DNA of 64,000 nt from Kocuria varians (lineage in GTDB: Bacteria; Actinomycetota; Actinomycetes; Actinomycetales; Micrococcaceae): NCBI RefSeq assembly GCF_006539885.1, contig NZ_BJNW01000017.1, positions 17,973 to 81,972 of the forward strand, in the 5' to 3' direction. The notes under the pieces are model-generated. The model had not been told where the DNA came from and did not search any database. It was given only the letters and a program-made list of their open reading frames with translations. The translations under genes were made by a program, and so were the position numbers. Below, one piece after another: positions 47,563 to 55,942 of this stretch (position 1 is the stretch's first letter; each line of letters begins with the position of its first letter).

Positions 47563-47576
47563 TCTGCGGACACCGC

Positions 47577-47605
47577 GTCTCACAATGTGGACCATACTCT
47601 GAGAC
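47577..47605. promoter_or_regulatory. Candidate IclR site upstream of the ilvB promoter
   Basis: Inverted repeat GTCTCA-N17-TGAGAC (47577-47582 and 47600-47605) enclosing ATGTGGA (47585-47591). CTGAGACGG (47599-47607) is identical to a 9-mer between leuC and the IclR gene; ATGTGGA is shared with the leuB promoter. It lies about 50-80 bp upstream of the transcript start, above the -35. Confidence 0.5.
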
Positions 47606-47650
47606 GGGCCGTCCCGCACCGCCGCACGGCGTCACAGACCCGCCCCGGCC

Positions 47651-48631
47651 TCAGTCCTCGGGCAGCTCGAGACGCCCGGGCTGGACGAGGAACTGCGGGC
47701 GCTCACCGCGACGGACGGCCTCCAGCTGCTCGAGCACGAGCTTGCGGATGCGGGGGCGGAAGGAGGAGTTGGATCCACCGATGTGCGGCAGCACGATGGC
47801 GCCCTCCGCGCCCATCAGCGGGTGGTCGCCGGGCAGAGGCTCGGGGTCGACGACGTCGAGCGCGCACCGCAGGCGCCCCGCCGTCACCTCCGCGGTGAGC
47901 GCGTCCGTGTCCACCACGGCGCCACGTCCCACGTTGACCACCAGGGCGCCGTCGGGCAGGAGGGAGAGCAGCCGCTCACCCACGAGGTGGCGCGTGGCGT
48001 CGTTGAGGGGCAGCGCCAGGATCAGGATGTCGGTGCACGGGAGGATCTCCCCCAGCTCGTCCGCACCGTGCACGTGGCCGGACTCGTCCTCGCGGGCGCG
48101 GGAGGCCACTCGCGTGAGCTCAACCTCGAACGGGAGCAGCCGCGCGGTGATCGCCCGGCCCACCTCCCCCGCGCCCACCACGGTCACGCGCGAGTCCGCG
48201 ACCGAGCGGGAGAAGAAGGGATCCCACCGACCCTCGTGCTGGGCGAGGACCGCGCGGTCCAGGTTCCGCTGCGCCGCGATCACGAGGCCCAGGGCGATCT
48301 CGCTCGTACCCGCGGCGTGCACCCAGCCGCCGGCCGCCAGCGCGACGTCCGGACCGATCATGTCCTGAACACCGTCGAAGCCCGTGGACTGCAGCTGAAG
48401 CAGGGAGACGTCTCGCACCACGGAGGGATCCTTGCGCCAGCGCTGGGAGTAGTAGGGGGCCACCGCAATGTCCACGTCCTCGCGCGCGCAGCCCTCCGGC
48501 TCGTCCACGAGGTCCCAGAACACGCAGCGGAAGCCCGTGGCCGCGGCCCTGATCTCCTCGAACAGCGGCCGCTCGGGCAGGGACACGACGCGCAGGTCGG
48601 ACAGGGGCACGGTGCGGGGCTGGGGATCCAT
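47651..48631 (-). CDS. D-2-hydroxyacid dehydrogenase, NAD-binding
   Basis: A 326-aa protein of the D-isomer-specific 2-hydroxyacid dehydrogenase family. The Rossmann motif is VTVVGAGEVGRAITARLLPF, then LALPLNDATRHLVGERLLSLLPDGALVVNVGRGAVVDTDAL, DVVDPEPLPGDHPL and the catalytic-type His in LPHIGGSN. It lacks the ACT or ASB domains of SerA and is shorter, so although phosphoglycerate dehydrogenase often lies near ilvBNC in actinobacteria, this is a different subfamily (glyoxylate/hydroxypyruvate-reductase-like). Substrate unknown. ATG at 48631 with TAGACT (48638-48643) 6 nt upstream, so leaderless. Confidence 0.87.
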   Translation of the reverse strand: MDPQPRTVPLSDLRVVSLPERPLFEEIRAAATGFRCVFWDLVDEPEGCAREDVDIAVAPYYSQRWRKDPSVVRDVSLLQLQSTGFDGVQDMIGPDVALAAGGWVHAAGTSEIALGLVIAAQRNLDRAVLAQHEGRWDPFFSRSVADSRVTVVGAGEVGRAITARLLPFEVELTRVASRAREDESGHVHGADELGEILPCTDILILALPLNDATRHLVGERLLSLLPDGALVVNVGRGAVVDTDALTAEVTAGRLRCALDVVDPEPLPGDHPLMGAEGAIVLPHIGGSNSSFRPRIRKLVLEQLEAVRRGERPQFLVQPGRLELPED

Positions 48632-48753
48632 GCCCCGAGTCTAGCGAGGGGCCGACGACCAGCCGCGCCCTCTCCATCCCGTGACTCCATGCCTCCGCAG
48701 ATCATCCCCGGACTCCACCATCACGCGGTCTCGGCGGGCTCCCAGGGGTCGAT

Positions 48754-48781
48754 TTGACTCACCGTCCGGGGGTGCTAATGT
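48754..48781 (+). promoter_or_regulatory. tRNA-Lys promoter
   Basis: TTGACT (48754-48759), a 16-nt spacer, TAATGT (48776-48781). The transcript would start about 55 nt before the tRNA-Lys 5' end. Confidence 0.7.
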
Positions 48782-48842
48782 TGTCTCTCGTTGCGAGGGA
48801 GAAAGCAACGGCGAGAGCCGAGCAGGACTTCCGAAGCATCAC

Positions 48843-48915
48843 GCGCCTCTAGCTCAATTGGCAGAGCAATTGACTCTTAATCAATGGGTTCAGGGTTCAA
48901 GTCCCTGGGGGCGCA
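48843..48915 (+). tRNA. tRNA-Lys (anticodon CTT)
   Basis: 73-nt cloverleaf. Acceptor GCGCCTC pairs with GGGGCGC, discriminator A. Anticodon stem TTGA/TCAA has loop CTCTTAA, giving CTT. The T arm is CAGGG-TTCAAGT-CCCTG. CCA is not encoded. Confidence 0.96.
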
Positions 48916-48920
48916 CCGCG

Positions 48921-48955
48921 AGGCCCCGACCGTTCAGGAATGAACGGTCGGGGCC
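48921..48955 (+). terminator. tRNA-Lys terminator
   Basis: Stem AGGCCCCGACCGTTCA (48921-48936) with its near-complete complement at 48941-48955, then TTTGT. It begins 5 nt past the tRNA. The stop codon of the convergent MarR gene (48934) lies inside it. Confidence 0.9.
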
Positions 48956-49593
48956 TTTGTCGTGCCCGAGGTCATGTCGGCGCGCAAGAACATGCCCCCG
49001 TGCGGGCACGAGGGCAGAAGACGCTCCTGAGCGGCGGTGATCCGCGACGTGGACCACGCGGTGCCGAGCTCGCTGCGGGCGCGGTCCTGCTCTTCGGAGT
49101 CCGCGACAGGAGCGGTGTCGACGGCGTCCCGGCGGCGGGCGTCGGCGTCGAGACCTTCCTCGACCTCCTTGCGCCACCGCGCTCCGCCGAGTGCGGAGAT
49201 GATCTCCGCGAGGCGGCGCCGGAACTGCTCGTCCGACTCGCCGTCGGAGCCCAGCAGACCGTGCTCGAGGCGTGCGGCCTCCGCCAGCACCTGCTCCCCC
49301 GCGGCCGAGATGCTCACCACGTGGGAGCGGCGGTCGTGCTCGTTCTTGGAGCGGGTGATGTGGCCGTGAACCTCCAGGCGGTGCAGGGTCTTGCCCATGG
49401 TCTGGGCCTGCACCCTGACCCGCCGCGCGAGCTGCGCCTGGGTCATGCTGCCCTCCGTGTGCAGGACGTCCAGTGCCATGACGCCCGCGTGGGTGATGCC
49501 GAGAGTCGCAAGGTTCTCGTTCCACGCGTGCTCCACGAGACGCGCAGCCGTGGACAGCAGGCGGTTCGTGGGCCACTGGTTCCTGTACGTCAT
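48934..49593 (-). CDS. MarR-family regulator
   Basis: A 219-aa MarR protein, longer than the usual 140-160. The winged helix GSMTQAQLARRVRVQAQTMGKTLHRLEVHGHITRSKNEHDRRSHVVSISAAG spans about residues 48-100. A tail of about 60 residues past the fold (DADARRRDAVDTAPVADSEEQDRARSELG to the end) is low-complexity, and its last codons are part of the tRNA-Lys terminator hairpin. ATG at 49593 with TAAGAT (49601-49606) 7 nt upstream, so leaderless. It is divergent from bcp; a CTTAC-A-GTAAG dyad between them is a possible operator. Regulation of the peroxiredoxin is conceivable but not shown. Confidence 0.85.
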   Translation of the reverse strand: MTYRNQWPTNRLLSTAARLVEHAWNENLATLGITHAGVMALDVLHTEGSMTQAQLARRVRVQAQTMGKTLHRLEVHGHITRSKNEHDRRSHVVSISAAGEQVLAEAARLEHGLLGSDGESDEQFRRRLAEIISALGGARWRKEVEEGLDADARRRDAVDTAPVADSEEQDRARSELGTAWSTSRITAAQERLLPSCPHGGMFLRADMTSGTTKAPTVHS

Positions 49594-49627
49594 GGGCTGA
49601 ATCTTATCCGTTCGTCGGTCTCGGGCA

Positions 49628-49638
49628 CTTACAGTAAG
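49628..49638. promoter_or_regulatory. Small dyad upstream of the MarR gene
   Basis: CTTAC-A-GTAAG, a perfect 11-bp dyad 22 nt above the TAAGAT box of the MarR gene, near its -35 region. It could be a MarR operator. CTGATCAG follows 4 nt later. Confidence 0.35.
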
Positions 49639-49855
49639 AGTGCTGATCAGTCAATTCCCCGCGTCGCGCACTCCGCTCCCCGTGCACTGTTCCGGGCCTC
49701 ACGGCGTGGCACACGAGAACGGTCGGTTTCGCGTGCTGCACCGGGCGTCCGGGCAGTAGGGTCGCTGCACGGTGGGTCCGCGACGCACCCCTGCACTGTA
49801 CGTGCAGGTCGCATACTTGAGGAACACCTGTCACCTCCCACGGAAGGACCGTGTC

Positions 49856-50329
49856 ATGACTTCACGTTTGGCCCCGGGCGACACCGCCCCCGCCTTCAGC
49901 CTCCAGGACGCCCACGGCGAGACCTTCTCCTCCGAGCAGCTGCACGGGCAGCGCAGCATCCTGTACTTCTACCCGAAGGCCGCCACTCCGGGGTGCACCA
50001 CCGAGGCGTGTGATTTCCGCGACAGCATGGCCTCCTTCACCGCGGAGGGCTACCGGGTGATCGGGATCTCGCCGGACGCGCCCGCCGCGCTGGAGCGATT
50101 CACCACCGCGCAGGATCTCGGCTTCCCGCTGCTCTCGGACCCCGACCACCGGGTGGCCGAGGCCTACGGCGCGTGGGGCGAGAAGAAGAACTACGGCAAG
50201 GTCTACGAGGGCCTGATCCGCTCCACGGTCGTGCTCGACGAGAACGGCGTGGTGACTCTCGCGCAGTACAACGTGCGCGCCACGGGCCACGTGGCCAAGC
50301 TGCGCCGGGACCTGGGCCTCGACGCCTGA
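49856..50329 (+). CDS. bcp: Thioredoxin-dependent peroxiredoxin, Bcp type
   Basis: Atypical 2-Cys peroxiredoxin, 157 aa, reducing H2O2 and organic hydroperoxides. ILYFYPKAATPGCTTEACDFRD contains the peroxidatic Cys and, five residues on, the resolving Cys. YGAWGEKKNYGKVYEGLIRSTVVLDENG is the C-terminal family block. ATG at 49856; GGAAGGA lies 8 nt upstream. It is divergent from the long MarR gene. The about 190-nt space to tRNA-Leu after its stop holds no gene. Confidence 0.95.
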   Translation: MTSRLAPGDTAPAFSLQDAHGETFSSEQLHGQRSILYFYPKAATPGCTTEACDFRDSMASFTAEGYRVIGISPDAPAALERFTTAQDLGFPLLSDPDHRVAEAYGAWGEKKNYGKVYEGLIRSTVVLDENGVVTLAQYNVRATGHVAKLRRDLGLDA

Positions 50330-50518
50330 CCCCGCGGCGGCCTCGTGCGTGCAGCGGTCTCACGACCGGGGAGGACGACGACGCGCGCGGCGCCGGCCCG
50401 CCTCCCTGCGGCGCCTCCCGGGCGGGCCCCGTGCGCGCCACCCGAAAGGTCCCAGGCGCTCACTGGTTAGTATGGACCTCGATCTCGACGGCCCCCGGAC
50501 CCTGCGGAGCCGACGACT

Positions 50519-50600
50519 GCGCGAGTGGTGGAACTGGTAGACACGCAGGATTTAGGTTCCTGTGCCTCACGGCGTGCGGGTTCGATTCCCGTCTTGCGCA
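50519..50600 (+). tRNA. tRNA-Leu (anticodon TAG)
   Basis: 82-nt class II tRNA. Acceptor GCGCGAG pairs with CTTGCGC, discriminator A. Anticodon stem AGGA/TCCT has loop TTTAGGT, giving TAG. A short variable arm (TGCCTCACGGCGT) follows and the T arm is GCGGG-TTCGATT-CCCGT. TAGTAT at 50468-50473 is a likely -10. Confidence 0.95.
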
Positions 50601-50656
50601 CCCCCGCTCCTGCGTTCCGCGCGCAGCACGCACCAGGCCGGCAGAAAGGACCCGCG

Positions 50657-52264
50657 GTGGCAGCTGAGAACCGCTTCGGCCGGCGGACGTTCCTCGCCGC
50701 CGCCGGGCTGGGCCTGGCACTGACCGGATGCGCCACCGGGACCTCCCGGCCGTCCGCAAGCGTCTCGGCACCGAGCGGCACCTTCGTCCTCGCGCACGCC
50801 GCCAGGCCGGCCGGCTTGGACCCGTCCCGCCGCAACTCGCAGGAGACCTCACGGGTCTCGGCGCAGATCCTCGAGGGGCTCGTCACGGCGGACCGCTCCA
50901 CGGGCGAACCGGCGCCGGGTCTCGCGGAGTCCTGGACCGTCTCCGACGACCGCCGCAGCGTGACCTTCTCCCTGCGCCGCGGCGTCGTCTTCCACGACGG
51001 CTCGGCGCTGGACGCCGCGGCCGTGAAGGCCAACTTCGACAAGTGGCAGGCGCAGGCGGAGTCGGACGAGTCGTGGGCTCCACGCTGCGCGTTCGCCACC
51101 ACGTTCCGTCACGGCCACACCAACCCGCAGGTCGGCACGGCCTACGCCGGCACGGAGGTGAAGGACGAGCACACGGTGGTGCTGCGCCTGACCCGGCCCT
51201 ACACCCCGCTGCTCACCGCCCTGACCCAGCCGGCGTTCGGGATCGCCTCCCCCCGCAGCATCACGGACGGCAGCGGCGAGCGGCACCCGGTGGGCACCGG
51301 GCCGTTCCGCTTCGACTCGGCGACCGAGACTGCCGTGAAGCTCGTGGCGCACGAGCGCTACTGGGGCGAGCTCGGGGACGTGGGAACCCTGGAGATGCGT
51401 GTCATCCCGGACGCGGACGTGCGCTGCGCCGCGCTGCTCTCCGGCGAGGTGGACGCCTACGACCTCGTGGGCCTGGACGCCTTCGGCCCCCTCGCACGCA
51501 AGGGCGTGCAGGTGCTCTACCGCGACCCCTACTCGGTGAGCTATCTGGGGCTGAACCCGAGCGCGACGATCCTGCGGGACGTGAACGTGCGCCGCGCCGT
51601 CGCCGCTGCGATCGACCGCTCCGCGATCGCCAAGAACCTGTTCCCCAACGGCACGAACGTCGCGGACCAGTTCGTGCCCGCCCGGTTCAACGTGGACGGC
51701 GACGACCTCGCGATCCCCGGCTACGACCCCCAGCACGCCAAGGACCTGCTCAGGGCCAGCACGTACAAAGGGCAGAAGCTCCCCTTCTACTACCCCCGCA
51801 GCACTTCACGGATGTACCTGCAGGAGCCCGAACGCGTGTACGCGCAGATCTCCGCGCAGCTCACCCGCGCCGGGTTCGCGATCACCCCGGTGCCCGTGGA
51901 CTGGGAGGACGGCTACGCGGACATCGTCACGGACCCGAGCAAGGACCACGCCTTCAGCCTGCTCGGCTGGAGCGGCAGCTTCCGGGACCCGGACAGCTTC
52001 ATGGCCCCGCTGCTCGGCAACCCCGACTCGCAGATGGGCTTCGCGGACAACGGCATCATGACCGCGGTCAACCGCGCCGCCGCCATGGAGACCGGGGACG
52101 CGCGCAACGCCGCCTACAAGGCGCTCAACGACCGCGTGTCGGACGTCGTGCCCGCCGTGCCGCTGTGCCATCCCGTCTCCGCCGTGGCCGTGAACTCCCG
52201 CGTGGCCAGCTTCCCGCTGACCTCCACGGGCTTCGAGCGCTTCAACGAGCTGCAGCTCGCCTGA
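50657..52264 (+). CDS. ABC-transporter substrate-binding lipoprotein (SBP family 5)
   Basis: A 535-aa extracytoplasmic binding protein of the peptide/nickel (DppA/OppA) family. The signal is GRRTFLAAAGLGLALTGC: a twin-arginine followed by a lipobox, so a Tat-exported lipoprotein is predicted. The mature part shows RNSQETSRVSAQILEGLVTADRSTGEPAPGLAESW and VGTGPFRFDS, typical of the family. The ligand is unknown. GTG at 50657 has AGAAAGGA 6 nt upstream. No permease or ATPase gene is adjacent, so it must work with a transporter encoded elsewhere. It begins 56 nt after tRNA-Leu. Its TGA stop runs into GACGACGCCGC (52263-52273). Confidence 0.9.
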   Translation: MAAENRFGRRTFLAAAGLGLALTGCATGTSRPSASVSAPSGTFVLAHAARPAGLDPSRRNSQETSRVSAQILEGLVTADRSTGEPAPGLAESWTVSDDRRSVTFSLRRGVVFHDGSALDAAAVKANFDKWQAQAESDESWAPRCAFATTFRHGHTNPQVGTAYAGTEVKDEHTVVLRLTRPYTPLLTALTQPAFGIASPRSITDGSGERHPVGTGPFRFDSATETAVKLVAHERYWGELGDVGTLEMRVIPDADVRCAALLSGEVDAYDLVGLDAFGPLARKGVQVLYRDPYSVSYLGLNPSATILRDVNVRRAVAAAIDRSAIAKNLFPNGTNVADQFVPARFNVDGDDLAIPGYDPQHAKDLLRASTYKGQKLPFYYPRSTSRMYLQEPERVYAQISAQLTRAGFAITPVPVDWEDGYADIVTDPSKDHAFSLLGWSGSFRDPDSFMAPLLGNPDSQMGFADNGIMTAVNRAAAMETGDARNAAYKALNDRVSDVVPAVPLCHPVSAVAVNSRVASFPLTSTGFERFNELQLA

Positions 52265-52320
52265 CGACGCCGCCGCGAGCCGCCGGCACGACACAACGTG
52301 CCGCGGGTGCCCCGGGGCCG

Positions 52321-52350
52321 TTGGGAGTTGCCCCGGGCGGGCGATACCCT
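52321..52350 (+). promoter_or_regulatory. Possible mqo promoter
   Basis: TTGGGA (52321-52326), an 18-nt spacer, TACCCT (52345-52350), about 57 nt upstream of the mqo start. Confidence 0.5.
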
Positions 52351-52406
52351 GGACGACGAACGTCAGGGCGCGACGTCGCGCCCACCTCGCACGCACGGGA
52401 GAAATC

Positions 52407-53891
52407 GTGACCTCACTTCAGCCCACCGAATCCACCGACGTCGTCCTTGTCGGCGCAGGCATCATGAGTGCCACCCTCGCCACACTGCTCAACGACCTGC
52501 AGCCCGAGTGGAAGCTCACGGTGCTCGAGCGCCTGGACGCCGCCGGTCTCGAGAGCTCCAACGCCTGGAACAACGCGGGCACCGGGCACTCCGCTCTGTG
52601 CGAGCTGAACTACGCACCCCAGGCCGCGGACGGCACCGTGAGCGCCACCAAGGCGCTGAACATCAACGAGCAGTTCCAGATCACGCGTCAGCTGTGGAGC
52701 TCCCTCGTGGAGAACGGGACGCTGGGCGATCCCAAGACCTTCATCAACTCGGTGCCCCACATCTCCATGGTCTTCGGCGAGGACCACGCCAACTACCTGC
52801 GCGCCCGCTACGACGCGTTCAAGCCGAACAAGCTCTTCGAACGCATGGAGTTCACCGAGGACCGCGAGCAGATCGCCCAGTGGGCACCGCTGACCATGCA
52901 CGGCCGCGGCGCCGGTCGCGTGGCCGCCACGTTCGCCCCCGAGGGCACGGACGTGGACTTCGGCTCCCTGACCAACCAGCTGCTGCGTCACCTGGGCGGA
53001 CGCAACGTCAGCATCCAGTACGGCCAGCAGGTCACCACCCTGCACCGCCAGAGCGACGGTTCCTGGCTCGTGTCCGTCAAGGACCGGCTGAACCGGGACA
53101 ACGACCGCGTGATCCGCGCGAAGTTCGTCTTCCTGGGTGCTGGCGGCGGTGCCCTGCCGCTGCTGCAGAAGTCCGGCATCAAGGAGGCCCAGGGGTACGG
53201 CGGGTTCCCCGTCTCCGGGCTCTTCCTGCGCAACGTGGACCCCACGGTGACCTCCCAGCACAATGCCAAGGTCTACGGCCAGGCCTCCGTGGGCGCGCCA
53301 CCCATGTCCGTGCCCCACCTGGACACGCGCTACGTGGACGGCGAGCGGGCCATCATGTTCGGCCCCTACGGCGGCTTCCGCCCGAACTTCCTCAAGCAGG
53401 GTTCGCTGCTGGACCTGCCCCGCAGCGTGCGCGCGCACAACCTGTACCCTATGACGCGCGCGGGCATGGCCAACCTGGACCTCGTGAAGTACCTGCTGGG
53501 CGAGCTGACCAAAACCCGTTCGCAGCGCATCGAGGCCCTGCACGAGTACTACCCCACCGCGCAGGAGTCCCAGTGGGAGCTCATCGAGGCGGGCCAGCGT
53601 GTGCAGGTCATGAAGAAGGACAAGGCCAAGGGCGGCGTGCTGCAGTTCGGCACGGAGCTCGTCACGAGCGCGGACGGCTCCATCGGGGCGCTGCTCGGCG
53701 CCTCCCCCGGTGCCTCCACGGCGGTGCCCATCATGCTCAACCTGCTCTCCAAGTGCTTCCCCTCGAAGATGTCCGAGTGGGAGCCGCGGATCAAGGAGCT
53801 CATTCCCGCCTACGGCGTGAAGCTCAACGACAACCCGCAGCTCGCGGACGAGATCATGGGACACACGGCCTCCGTGCTCGGCATCAAGTAG
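52407..53891 (+). CDS. mqo: Malate:quinone oxidoreductase
   Basis: Membrane-peripheral FAD enzyme oxidising malate to oxaloacetate with electron transfer to menaquinone, 494 aa. The FAD motif is VVLVGAGIMSATLATLLNDLQPEW. LERLDAAGLESSNAWNNAGTGHSALCELNY is the family signature, and FVFLGAGGGALPLLQKSGI and GYGGFPVSGLFLR follow. GTG at 52407 has GGGAGAAA directly upstream. A TTGGGA/TACCCT promoter and a strong terminator bracket it as a single gene. Confidence 0.97.
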   Translation: MTSLQPTESTDVVLVGAGIMSATLATLLNDLQPEWKLTVLERLDAAGLESSNAWNNAGTGHSALCELNYAPQAADGTVSATKALNINEQFQITRQLWSSLVENGTLGDPKTFINSVPHISMVFGEDHANYLRARYDAFKPNKLFERMEFTEDREQIAQWAPLTMHGRGAGRVAATFAPEGTDVDFGSLTNQLLRHLGGRNVSIQYGQQVTTLHRQSDGSWLVSVKDRLNRDNDRVIRAKFVFLGAGGGALPLLQKSGIKEAQGYGGFPVSGLFLRNVDPTVTSQHNAKVYGQASVGAPPMSVPHLDTRYVDGERAIMFGPYGGFRPNFLKQGSLLDLPRSVRAHNLYPMTRAGMANLDLVKYLLGELTKTRSQRIEALHEYYPTAQESQWELIEAGQRVQVMKKDKAKGGVLQFGTELVTSADGSIGALLGASPGASTAVPIMLNLLSKCFPSKMSEWEPRIKELIPAYGVKLNDNPQLADEIMGHTASVLGIK

Positions 53892-53912
53892 ACAGTCCCA
53901 CCCCACAATTCC

Positions 53913-53942
53913 GGGGCCCTCGTGCAGATGCGCGAGGGCCCC
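53913..53942 (+). terminator. mqo terminator
   Basis: GGGGCCCTCG (53913-53922) pairs with CGAGGGCCCC (53933-53942), followed by TTTGTTTAT. It is a classic rho-independent terminator 21 nt past the stop. Confidence 0.92.
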
Positions 53943-54063
53943 TTTGTTTATGCCGCCCCTCCCTATTCCCCATGCCCCTTTTTCGTGGACAGACCCCCCG
54001 AGTTCGGTCAGAAGTGTGGACACCCACCCTTCGGGATGCGCAGTGACCTTCTCGTAACATATG

Positions 54064-54093
54064 GATAACGCCCATCGGGGGGTGGGCGTTATC
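54064..54093 (+). promoter_or_regulatory. Inverted repeat upstream of the MarR gene at 54106 (operator or 5'-UTR hairpin)
   Basis: Perfect 11-bp arms GATAACGCCCA (54064-54074) and TGGGCGTTATC (54083-54093) separated by TCGGGGGG. It lies between a TAACAT box (54056-54061) and the ribosome site AAGGGGG of the marR gene. It would overlap the transcript start, so repression by its own product is likely; it could also fold in the mRNA. Confidence 0.65.
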
Positions 54094-54105
54094 TAAGGGG
54101 GAAGT

Positions 54106-54552
54106 ATGTCGTCCAGGGGGAGTATCGAGGCGTGGGATGCCTTGAGTCGTTGCCACGTCTCCGTCACGCGGGAGCTCCAGCGCGAAGTCGATCTTCGCGG
54201 GCTGTCCCGCAGGGAGTTCGAGGTCCTGACCACGCTGCACGGTTCCGACCGCGGCGGTCTGCGGTTGCGTGACCTCAACAGCCACGTGCTGCTGACGCAG
54301 TCGAGCCTGTCCCGCATGCTCGAGCGGCTCGAGAACAAGGGACTGGTGACGCGTCGCCAGGACTCGCAGGACCTGCGCGGAGTGCGCGTGGCCCTGACCG
54401 AGGCCGGGATCCAGCTCTACGACGAGATCTCGCGTGACAACGACCAGAAGGTCGCGGACGTCATGAGCACCGCGCTCGACGCCCAGGAGATCAGGGTCCT
54501 GACGCGGCTCAGCGAGCGCATTCACCAGTATGCGCTCTCGCTGTCCCGCTGA
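54106..54552 (+). CDS. MarR-family regulator (short)
   Basis: A 148-aa MarR protein of standard length. The winged helix LSRREFEVLTTLHGSDRGGLRLRDLNSHVLLTQSSLSRMLERLENKGLVTRRQDSQDLRGVRVALTEAG covers about residues 33-100, with dimerisation helices at both ends. ATG at 54106, ribosome site AAGGGGG 5 nt upstream, directly after the GATAACGCCCA inverted repeat. No obvious target gene adjoins: mqo upstream has its own terminator and the yihY gene downstream starts 153 nt later. Confidence 0.9.
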   Translation: MSSRGSIEAWDALSRCHVSVTRELQREVDLRGLSRREFEVLTTLHGSDRGGLRLRDLNSHVLLTQSSLSRMLERLENKGLVTRRQDSQDLRGVRVALTEAGIQLYDEISRDNDQKVADVMSTALDAQEIRVLTRLSERIHQYALSLSR

Positions 54553-54705
54553 TCCCACGCCCCACACCAGCACCGCGTCCGTGACTCGTCACGGGCGCGG
54601 TGTCGTCGTCTCGGCCACCGAGCCCGCCGGTGGTGCGACACGCAGTAGACTTCCCGCAGCATCTGAGTTCCACCCCCGACACTTCCGCTCCCCGAGAGGA
54701 CCCCC

Positions 54706-55785
54706 ATGACTGAGCACAACCCGGAGGCCACCTTGCACCGGAAGGATGCCGCCCCCCACCCGGACCACGACTCCAAGCCCGATTCCCCCCGCAAGCTGAA
54801 GGGACAGTCGTGGGGCTACGTCTTCAAGCGGGCCCTGTTCGAGTTCACCAAGGACGGTTGCACAGACCTCGCGGCCACGCTGACCTACTTCGCCGTGCTG
54901 TCCATCTTCCCGGCGCTGCTGGCACTCGTCTCCCTGCTCGGTGTGTTCGGCCAGGGTGAGGCCACCACCAAGGCCATCCTGGACTTCCTCGACCAGTACG
55001 CGCCGGCGTCCCTCGTGGACCTGCTCTCCGAGCCCATCTCGCAGCTGACCACCCAGTCGGGCGCAGGGCTCGCGCTGCTGGTGGGCATCGTGGGCGCCCT
55101 GTGGACCGCCTCCGGCTACACCGGCGCGTTCTCCCGCGCACTCAACCGCGTCTACGGGGTGGAGGAGGGCCGTCCCTTCTGGAAGCTCAAGCCCGTCATG
55201 CTGCTGGTCACGCTCATCATGGTGCTCATCGTGGCCGCCGTCATGGTCATGGTGCTGCTCTCTGGTGACCTCGCGCAGACCCTCGGCGACGCCGTGGGGT
55301 TGGGCGCCACGGCGGTGACCGTGTGGAACTGGGCCAAGATCCCCGTGGTGCTGCTGCTGCTCGTGCTGCTCATTGCCATTCTGTTCTACGCGACCCCCAA
55401 TGTGCAGCAGCCCAAGTTCCGCTGGATGAGCCCCGGCGCGGCCATCTCACTCGTGTTCATGATCGTCGCGGGCCTCGCGTTCGCCTTCTACGTGGCCAAC
55501 TTCGCCAAGTACAACGCCACCTACGGAATCATCGGCTCCGTGATCATCCTGCTGCTGGGCCTGTGGATCATGAACAACGCGCTGCTCTTCGGCGCAGAGG
55601 TGGACGCAGAGCTCGAGCGCGTACGCCAGCTGCAGGGCGGCATCCGCGCAGAGCGCACCATCCAGCTCCCTCCGCGCGACACCGCCCAGGTGAAGAAGCT
55701 GCAGAAGAAGGAGGAGAAGCTCGAGGCCGAGGGGCGCACCATTCGGCTGCACGCCGAGCACGTCGACTACTCCCAGGACTCCTGA
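54706..55785 (+). CDS. YihY/virulence-factor BrkB family membrane protein
   Basis: A 359-aa integral membrane protein, once called RNase BN in error. The family core begins [36 protein letters not shown]. About six TM helices follow: [75 protein letters not shown] and [25 protein letters not shown]. The C-terminal tail is a charged helix ([15 protein letters not shown]). ATG at 54706 with GAGAGGA 6 nt upstream. Function unknown in the family. A strong hairpin follows the stop. Confidence 0.9.
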   Translation: MTEHNPEATLHRKDAAPHPDHDSKPDSPRKLKGQSWGYVFKRALFEFTKDGCTDLAATLTYFAVLSIFPALLALVSLLGVFGQGEATTKAILDFLDQYAPASLVDLLSEPISQLTTQSGAGLALLVGIVGALWTASGYTGAFSRALNRVYGVEEGRPFWKLKPVMLLVTLIMVLIVAAVMVMVLLSGDLAQTLGDAVGLGATAVTVWNWAKIPVVLLLLVLLIAILFYATPNVQQPKFRWMSPGAAISLVFMIVAGLAFAFYVANFAKYNATYGIIGSVIILLLGLWIMNNALLFGAEVDAELERVRQLQGGIRAERTIQLPPRDTAQVKKLQKKEEKLEAEGRTIRLHAEHVDYSQDS

Positions 55786-55812
55786 GCACAGGATCCGCCG
55801 GCCCGAGGGCCA

Positions 55813-55850
55813 CGAGGGGCCCGCACGGACACGACCGTGCGGGCCCCTCG
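55813..55850 (+). terminator. Terminator after the yihY-type gene
   Basis: Perfect 16-bp arms CGAGGGGCCCGCACGG (55813-55828) and complement (55835-55850), 6-nt loop, 27 nt past the stop. Confidence 0.85.
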
Positions 55851-55942
55851 CCCGTCGGGTCAGCCCGCAGGCTCTCCTCGTACGCGGGGCCATCCCCCAT
55901 ACTGGAGGGGACAGTCCATTCCCGAGCAACGGAGGCAACCTC

